64,000 bases of DNA from Lepidonotus clava (taxonomy: Eukaryota; Annelida; Polychaeta; Phyllodocida; Polynoidae), in assembly GCA_936440205.1 (NCBI GenBank), contig OW387140.1:35709659-35773658 (forward strand), read 5' to 3'. This document shows, piece by piece, positions 56,701 through 64,000 of this stretch. The notes beneath the pieces are model-generated. The model worked only from the letters and a program-made list of their open reading frames with translations, did not search any database and had not been told where the DNA came from. The position numbers and the translations under genes are program-made. How positions within the stretch are numbered: position 1 is the stretch's first letter; each line of letters opens with the position of its first letter.

Positions 56701-58370
56701 TGATACCTACTTCGAAATGTCATCTGATGTCATTCCAAAATGTAATCACTTTGTACAACATGATGTTTTTTGATGGCCAGAAAAATATTACTTCACGAAA
56801 CGTATGTCAAAAAATGATTATTTTGTTGTATTTCAATTATAAGTTTCAGTTATATAATATATGATTGAATAGGGGCGGATGAGCAGACGGTGACAATTCG
56901 TTCCAGCTTTGGGACATCACATCAATATCTATGTTTATGAGGCAAAAACTCCCATGTTGGAAAAAAAAGGCCAGATGTACAATACCACTGGCGCTTTCGA
57001 CATAATTACATGTTCGGTTATTGTGATGAAACTTCCACAAAGATAGCTCATCAAAAATACGCCGCTTGTACATGAATACATCTGTTAACGATAATAACAG
57101 TATGACTGGATATGAAATACTCCATTTACAATGATTGATGTCGGGTGAAAATATCAGAGAGTTCAGAGCAGTCCCCCTTTGACCCGTTAAGTATGGCTAT
57201 GAGTAAGCGCCTATGGAATCATTATTTACGAAGCACAATGATGTATGGTTAGGTCTGCGACTGGCGCCTATGAATTGTCCCCCTTTATTGGTATGTAATA
57301 CCTGTGTGTGGGCCCTTCAAGTGGCTAATGCTACACCTTTACATAGTCCTATGCACCCTGTCAATGCAGCCAGCCACCACTCATACCTTACTATTTTTGC
57401 TACAGACCCCTCAATAAAAAATATAAATAAATAATTATTATTGAAAGCCTGGTCGTCTAGCAACTTGCACTTAATAATAGCGATGCTAGGTTCATGTTAT
57501 TCGGGCCTCACTTAATGCCCTGTCAGCATTTTATTACCTTTTATCGACATGATCGAGTGTATCGAGTTCTGTCACCTCCCCAATTCAGCTTTTGTGAATG
57601 TAACTATATATATGGTCACTGTGATATTCACGAGCAATAGAAATGCGTTCTAACAGAAGTTCGGTAATCGATCTTTTTATTATTAATCTATATCTCAATG
57701 GGTAGACTTTGTTTAAGTATATCTTTTTTAATGGAAAAAACAACGTACAAAAAGGTGATATATTTACAGTTTATTCGGGAAATTTTATGAGGGCAGTATC
57801 TCAATCATACAGACCATTCTTGCAAAGGGTTGTGTTTTTAAGTACCAACTTTTACAAATCAATGGATCATACTTTCATTTTATTTCGAGCAGATATTATG
57901 ATATATTGAAACGTATGGGGCCTTCAATTTAGTACATACGCACCATTGGGACGGAGGGGGTGTCTGAAATCTGAAGTCTGCTTGGAGGGCGGCCGCAATA
58001 TGTTTGATAGAATCCTTTGTCAAATCGTCTTGCGATTTTGACAGCGATTCGGACTGAACATGCACATATCAACATAACACACTGACTGGCTAACATCAGA
58101 AAACACAATCCATGAGGGTCAAATCTTTGTAGTGGCTTTATACTTTTCTATTGTATGAAATGAATTACAGGGAGAACTTCTTCATCATGAATGCTCTCGC
58201 AAACTCAGAAGAGAAGCTTGAACTAAATGAGAAGCACGGACGAATAGTGAAGGCTGAATGAGCATTATAGTTTTAGAATTTTCACCACCACTGGTCCTTG
58301 ATTCCTAAGTATTCCAAACTCTAACAGGTGACACCGCAGGTATGTGGTGGATATTTTTGCGGTTTTTAAG
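53781..58370. other. Long A+T-rich spacer with small patches
   Basis: Mostly A+T-rich. C-rich patches at 55205-55260 and 55740-55805. A complex block at 54780-54920 and another at 55800-55990 (CCCATAAAGCC, CGCATAAAAGCC) look like candidate conserved elements. No gene, RNA or transposon recognised. One AGCAGCTCG lies near 56569. Confidence 0.35.
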
Positions 58371-58680
58371 TCACAGCTTCAGGATAAGGGCCATGCATCT
58401 ATCACAGCATCAGGACAAGGGACATGCGCCAGTCAGAGCATCAGGATAAGGGACATGCATCGATAACAGCATTAGTAAGACGGCCATAGACCAGCCACAC
58501 CATCAAGTTAAGGCCCCTCCATCGGTCACAGCATCAGCAGTCTCATTGCAGTATGTCGTCAAGGTATTAGTTTCAAGTCACAGCTAAAGGATAAGGGTCA
58601 GGTATCAGTCACAGCATCAGAAACCTCATAAATCACAGCTTCAGGATGGGGGTCATACATCGGTCACAGCATCAGCAGGC
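58371..58680 (+). repeat. Degenerate minisatellite, about 30-bp unit
   Basis: The unit approximates TCACAGCATCAGGATAAGGG plus ACATGCATCG. About eight more or less decayed copies follow one another, with variants such as TCACAGCTTCAGG and CGGTCACAGCATCAGCAG. No coding frame is maintained across it. Confidence 0.85.
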
Positions 58681-58997
58681 TCATCACCATCACCATCACT
58701 CCTTTCGATTTCTCCCACGCACTTTCAGTTCCTCCCACTTTCAATTTCGTTTTCCCCAACGTCCAGGCTGACCACTCCGACTTCAGGGCCTGAAATGACA
58801 AGACAGATGGCATAAGACGGACATCATCAGGCCGTGCAGTAATTGATTCACATTAATGCTGCCGGCCCCCAACATTAATGAAGACAGTGGGCTGCCGGTC
58901 CCAGCGCACCTAACGAGCTTGGTCCCGGTCGGTAATCCCCCAAACCTGACTGGCAATGAGCCCCCTGTCCGTGACCAGCGGATGGCTGCCGACAGGT
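58681..58997. other. G+C-richer non-coding patch
   Basis: Contains CATCACCATCACCATCAC simple sequence at its start and unremarkable mixed DNA after. Nothing recognised. Confidence 0.4.
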
Positions 58998-59090
58998 CAC
59001 TGACAGACTTAACCCTTCACTGACAGACTTAACCCTTTGCCGACCTTTGCACACTGACAGACTTAACCCTTCGCCGACCTTTGCACACTA
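58998..59090 (+). repeat. Tandem repeat of CACTGACAGACTTAACCC units
   Basis: CACTGACAGACTTAACCCTT occurs three times. In two copies it is extended by GCCGACCTTTGCACA-like sequence. Short and long units alternate. Confidence 0.85.
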
Positions 59091-62000
59091 TCAGCGACCA
59101 CAAAACGACCCAGGAAACAAGCTCTGTAATTAGTATTTTCCTGTGGCTGTTTGGGAGGTCTGGCTGGATGATGTTCAAGGTTTGGTCCAATTGGATGAAG
59201 AAAAGGGGTAGGCCCTATTCAGAAATGCAAGGTATGGGATCGGGTATGTTTGAAATAGGAGGTATGTAATTAAAGTCAGTTATTACTTAGGCAATAGAAA
59301 TTCATTATCTAACATGTAGTTACATTAACAATAAGTGCTGTGCCTCAAAACTACCGGTAGTTTGTTCTACTAAAAACATTTATAAAAACTAAAATTTATC
59401 TTTGCCTAAAGCAGTTTAGATAGATTGTACCTTAAAAAGCATTCTGTTTTTCTGTGATATATTCTTCTCTTTTTTTTGAAAAATGACATTTTCTATCGCA
59501 ATTCATTTCAAATGTTAAATATTATGAAAAATTCCAATTTTATTGATTATACTTTTCATACCTAGCCCTCTCATGATGTTAACACACGATCTACAAACTA
59601 TAATATAATATAAAGTAAGTACCCTTCCAATGTATTTATTCTAAAGCCACTTAATGCATTACAGATACGGATCTATGCAATCCAGAAACCTTCCAGGTGA
59701 ATCAGTACAAGCTCTGACAGCACTGACAACAACAGATATTATAAGCAACCACCCCTCCCCTCCAGCAACCCCCATCCCCACCCCCACCTCCAAGGCATAC
59801 AATCTCCATCAGAACACTTCAATGAGGAATCATTACAAACATGGCATCCCCATCTCCCCCACAGCTCCCTGGTGTCACAGTAGACTGACATGTACCCGTC
59901 TGAACGATGACAAGTGTTGTGTGTACGCCGGTTACCAGTTACCAGCTTCACTTCCCCCACAATGGCGTCCTCCTGATAGGGTAAGGCGATACCCTGGAGG
60001 TGTTATCACGTTCAGGAGTCGGCCTGTTGGCAGGTGAGAGGGTTCAGGTAGCACGTCTTTAATGTTATCTCTTGATATCTGGCAGCGTGTGGGAGATGCT
60101 GTCAGTCAAGGAACTGTGTGTGTGAATAGTCCTCGGCTGTTCACAATTATCATGACATTTCTTTGGCAATGTGATCCTTTTTGTATTGGTTTTATATTAG
60201 TTTATGTTTATGGTAGGAGCATTAACATGTAGACTTCATGTTCGGCTGTTGTTTGCTGAAGAGACGATAATTTACCGTGCCCAATCGATTAATTTCTTTT
60301 AACATAATTCTATCATCAGCATTATTCAATTGCACACCAAGATACCCATGTTACAGTATATCCACAATCAACGACTTTAAGTGCAACTAAGGAATGATAA
60401 ACAGAAAGTGTAAGATTGAATCAAAACGTTATGTGATAGGTATTAATCTTCTTTTACGATCGCGAACACCTGCCTTTCTCTCTTTTTCCTAACCGGTTAT
60501 GAGTAGGCCTAGTCAAAGTTCATCTGATAACTTTAAAACATTTATTATGATAAAAAAATATACGCGTTTTCCGTAGTCTTCCTACAATATAACAGAAGTA
60601 CCATGCCATTGCACGTCTATGAGTACAGATCAAAGGTTCAGATTTGACCGAGAAACACGCCAACGTAGATTTAAAGCGAACATGTCAGTTATGTGTCACC
60701 TGGTCTGGGGATCAGAAAGGGAAATAGTCAGTGACGCCAAAAAGATCACAACAAAGATTACCTGAAATCCCTGAGCCTATCCCCCAACACACAGAGCTAC
60801 CTCTATGATGCGCCGCCTGAGTAGACTTGCCATTTTACTCAAACTGTCATCAGCTGTATACTAATACTAGTTTCCTTAAGTCGGACATATGACCGCCGTC
60901 AGATATTAGTCCAACATGTAGTAATTTTCTAGTATTTCTATATGGAAGGCATATAGGATCGGTCAAAACATGCATCTGATATATATGTCAGATATGTCTG
61001 ATTTTGTGGTTTCACTTATGGACTGTTTGTACAGTATTTTTTATAATTGGATTTATACTCTAAAATGTTTCCATTTGAGTGACAGTCTAATTTATCATAA
61101 ATGGACGTCAGTCTGTAGGTCGTTCGCCAAATTAGTTCAGCGCATGATGATTTTTATTTTTCAATATAGGTGAATGTATTTCAGATTATAAATACAATAA
61201 TGGCGTACAATCACCCCAAAGAAGCCCACAATCACTATCAAATTGCTTTTAATATCATTGAAGCAATTCAAAAGGTCTCCAGCTTTATTCAATTGAATCC
61301 TTGTTAGAATCCTCTAAGAATAGCCAGATACATAGGAGATAATGTTTTACGTTAAAAAACGTGTATAACATTGTTATAAAGCTAATATTGAACTGCAAAT
61401 TTTCTCCGCCGTTTGAAACGCTGAACGTTTTATATAACCATTATTTAGTTCATGAGTTATATCGAGGAATGAATACCCTGCTCAATTGCTTTCCATTTAA
61501 ATATTCCTGACAGGAAACCTATTGATAGAAAAAAGGGGTAAGCTTAATACATAAGGTGTTTAATAAACATACCTACACAAATATTGAAGTTTTTCTTTTG
61601 ACAACCTTACAATACTCTCTAATTTAAACTTACAGTCCCACTGTTATCTCACACTCTGAAATATTAAGTTTCATCAACTGAGCCTATAGTCATATTGTTC
61701 GATACTTCTTTTTAGTACTGATATTCAAAGTTAAAAACTTTGATATGTCACGCTCATTGTGTACTGTCACATTGAAATCCTTTTATGTATTCGGTATGAA
61801 TGGGACTTCCCTGTAAACCATTTTCGATTTCTCACGTCATTTTAAGCTTGAAAAGATCTGACAACAAGAAAAAGCGGAATACATAAACAGACTGTCGTTT
61901 GTTGACACTACTATTGGTAATGGAAATGAAATGCAAAAAGAGGCAAATAATATACGTTGATTATAAAAAGATAGCCTTACTCCTCAGTTAGTTTTGCACT

Positions 62001-62190
62001 AAATTGGAGTGGTAAAAACTGGCTAAAAAGTGTCCTTCAATCAATAAGAGTAACATTTTTCTTACAATACTATGAACACAGTTTGAAGAACTAAGTAACA
62101 GTATTCATTAGCTGAAGGAAAAAAAGTGTTTACCAGTAACATCATGACTTGCCTCATACATTTCCAAAATGGGAGGGAGATGGGGAGCAC
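59091..62190. other. A+T-rich spacer with one patch
   Basis: AAACTACCGGTAGTTT at 59348-59363 is a perfect 16-base palindrome. A C-rich patch (59745-59790) and mixed DNA to 60040 hold a 127-codon open frame (59654-60037) without recognisable domain. The rest is A+T-rich, and I see nothing in it. Confidence 0.35.
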
Positions 62191-62244
62191 AGGGGCAGAT
62201 ACAGGATTTCGAAAAGGGAGTCCACATATAGGCTAAGCACTTAA

Positions 62245-62564
62245 AGGGAGCCAAAACCAATATAATTGCCAATATTTTTCAAAACTCAGATAAGTACAGA
62301 GATATGTTAGATGAGTCTAGGTAAGGTCAGTGGTAAAGTATTAGCCATGAAAACTAGCTCAAACCCAAGTAGAATTCCATGAGAGATGGTAATATTTACA
62401 TTTGTTTGTAAACAAACCCCATTTTTGCGGATCCACATTAATTCATTTGAGCAAGGAAAACTTGTTTTTAATGATTTTCTACCATGATTATTTTAGTTTG
62501 GAAATTTTTTGTTGAATTCATTGGTTTTGGAATATTTTGTTGAATTTATTGGTTTTGGTTCCCT
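62245..62564. mobile_element. TTAA-flanked MITE
   Basis: TTAA (62241-62244) precedes AGGGAGCCAAAACCAAT. ATTGGTTTTGGTTCCCT ends the element and is followed by TTAA (62565-62568). The 17-base ends differ at one position. Length 320 bp, A+T-rich, no ORF. The terminal AGGGAG resembles the AGAGAG/AGGGAG ends of the 18.06-kb element. Confidence 0.85.
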
Positions 62565-64000
62565 TTAAGCGTCGCATATTTGGACATGTGCGTGCAACAC
62601 TTTTTTTTCTCTATGTGAAGTATAAGTCCCAATAAAAGGGCAGGGGGGGGGGGGGCAGGACCCCGTAGACCCCCTAGCCGTGTAGTACCTACCTTGTTGG
62701 ATCTGAGATGGACCTTATCAAAGACCTATGACAACTCTATGACAGGTCACGTAGCCTGGAAATAGGTCACCCGAGGGGAAGGTCGTAACCGCTTTTACCA
62801 ATATAAAAACTTTGTACTTTTGAAGTTTCAACACAGGTTGCAGCATCAATTTAAAAGGCTACTTTGAATTCCCAGTGGCGTTAAACTAGGACAGGTACCA
62901 TGTGTAGACGTACAGTTCGTAGATCACTTCAGGTGCGAGCAAGAAAAACGATGCATGGGTTGTTCTTTTAAAAGAAATGGCGGATGCATAAATAAAAGTA
63001 TTAAAGTCTCGGACAAACGTGACTCCGCAGAGAGAGAAAACAAAAACACGAGAACAATACTATTTCCGCTACAAGCTATTGTCAGTCAAACTGATCCAAA
63101 GAGTCAAAAATGGTTTAGAGTGCTCTTTTGCACTCCCTGACCCTGCCAAAAAATGCCAATAGTAAAAGTGAGGTGTTGAATTGTTGAGACCCACGACCCC
63201 CATATAGAACAAGGCGTTCTGTACACACTTTGTCAAGACCTGGGCAGGAAGTGAAGGGAACCAGGTGACCCTGCTGTCAAAGAACAAAGAAAATATCTCA
63301 TATGATTAATAGTTTACTTGTATTTTTATCCATCACACAGCTGCCATTCTTTTGAAGGTCCATAGCTTCCTAATATCCGTAACAGCAAAATGGATTCGGT
63401 CTGACTTAAGGCGCAATAAAGATTTTCTTAAGTTGTCTCTTGCTCTTGTAAATACTTAAGATGTTAAAAAATGACAGTCTGGATGGCACTAACATTTACT
63501 ACATGAACGAAAAAGTTCAGAACATGTGTTTCTCAGTTTGAGTTACAGGCTCTGACATTGTATCTCTCTTGACGACATTAACAAACATTCCAAGCTTTAG
63601 AGTGACTCTAAGATGTTATTGTAAAGCATTAGATTAAACTAGAGGCAGTAACATTGTGTGTTGATATCAACAAACAAATATATCCCTTTATAAGAAACCA
63701 CCTGGAGCGCAAAACCTGTCCTATTAAAGCAATTTGATATCTGGATTGGGTTAATGCCCTTCCTAAATTTAAATTTGATGCGAATGATTCAACATAAGTA
63801 AAAAATAACGTTATATAATAATTATTACATATGCTTTCTAAATTATGGCATGGCCATAAGTCATGCATGCCTAATTAAAGTATGTAGCATTAGGACATTA
63901 TGTACACACATGTATGTACAACCGTATGCAAAATTACAAAGGATCGCAACTCTATATATATATATACATTTTTGAACTTTCTGTCTTTTTCAATTTATGA
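62565..64000. other. Spacer with poly-G tract
   Basis: A poly-G run lies at about 62643-62656, with CCCCGTAGACCCCC words after it. GGCAGATACAGGATTTCG at about 62195, left of the MITE, may belong to the same decayed element. The remainder is A+T-rich with short unrecognised frames and ends in a TA run near 63953. Confidence 0.4.

Noticed and set aside
58371-59090. CRISPR array
   Set aside because: The repeats are decayed minisatellites with no uniform repeats or unique spacers, in a eukaryotic context.
1-64000. Homeobox, zinc-finger or other transcription-factor exons
   Set aside because: I looked for WFQNRR-type, TGEKP-type and similar signatures in the given frames and saw none, so the Hox-like motif content does not by itself make this a Hox cluster.

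Overview
The window reads as a gene desert from a metazoan nuclear genome. I found no protein-coding gene, rRNA or tRNA that I can support over 64 kb. The longest open frames (190, 156, 136, 133 and 127 codons) sit in G+C-rich or simple-sequence DNA, begin with weak or non-ATG starts, and match no family I recognise. Introns and UTRs of a gene reaching in from outside cannot be excluded. The frequent TAGGCCTA-type and CATGTACATG-type palindromes, TTAA-flanked miniature transposons and G-rich miniature elements suggest a marine invertebrate, perhaps a hemichordate, echinoderm or lancelet. That assignment is an inference and is weak.

The layout is a mosaic. A+T-rich spacers of 0.3-2 kb alternate with about 40 G+C- and CpG-rich islands of 0.2-1 kb. 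The islands carry recognisable transcription-factor words but no reading frames. Several look like promoters: a TATA box near 373; YY1 + TCTCGCGAGA + CCAAT at 22.94-23.12 kb; ETS + NRF1 + CCAAT at 31.86-31.97 kb; YY1 at 38.07 kb; X-box + paired ETS + CTCF at 40.67-40.80 kb; E2F + YY1 at 47.65-47.83 kb. Others look like developmental enhancers, with dense homeodomain words at 11.65, 17.3, 45.2 and 52.1 kb, and nuclear-receptor half-site arrays at 23.45, 37.4, 38.15 and 51.5 kb that include DR1, DR3 and DR5 spacings. Close matches to the CTCF core recur at 5.2, 13.0, 14.9, 32.7, 37.4 and 40.8 kb. Together this resembles the regulatory landscape around a developmental control gene lying outside the window.

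Repeats are few and short. TTAA-flanked miniature inverted-repeat transposons lie at 5.4-6.0, 18.06-18.62, 42.84-43.04 and 62.25-62.56 kb. G-rich-ended elements lie at 12.85, 23.15 and 52.5 kb. There are several tandem duplications and minisatellites, and dinucleotide tracts at 19.2 and 31.75 kb.

The most unexpected signal is a recurring 9-base near-palindrome, GAGCWGCTC. I counted 12 exact copies where about 0.5 would be expected, often clustered (29.28-29.38, 12.14-12.17, 40.56-40.60 kb) and often inside the islands. I cannot assign it to a known factor. Other structured DNA includes a nested CpG-rich inverted repeat at 43.07-43.14 kb and several perfect palindromes.
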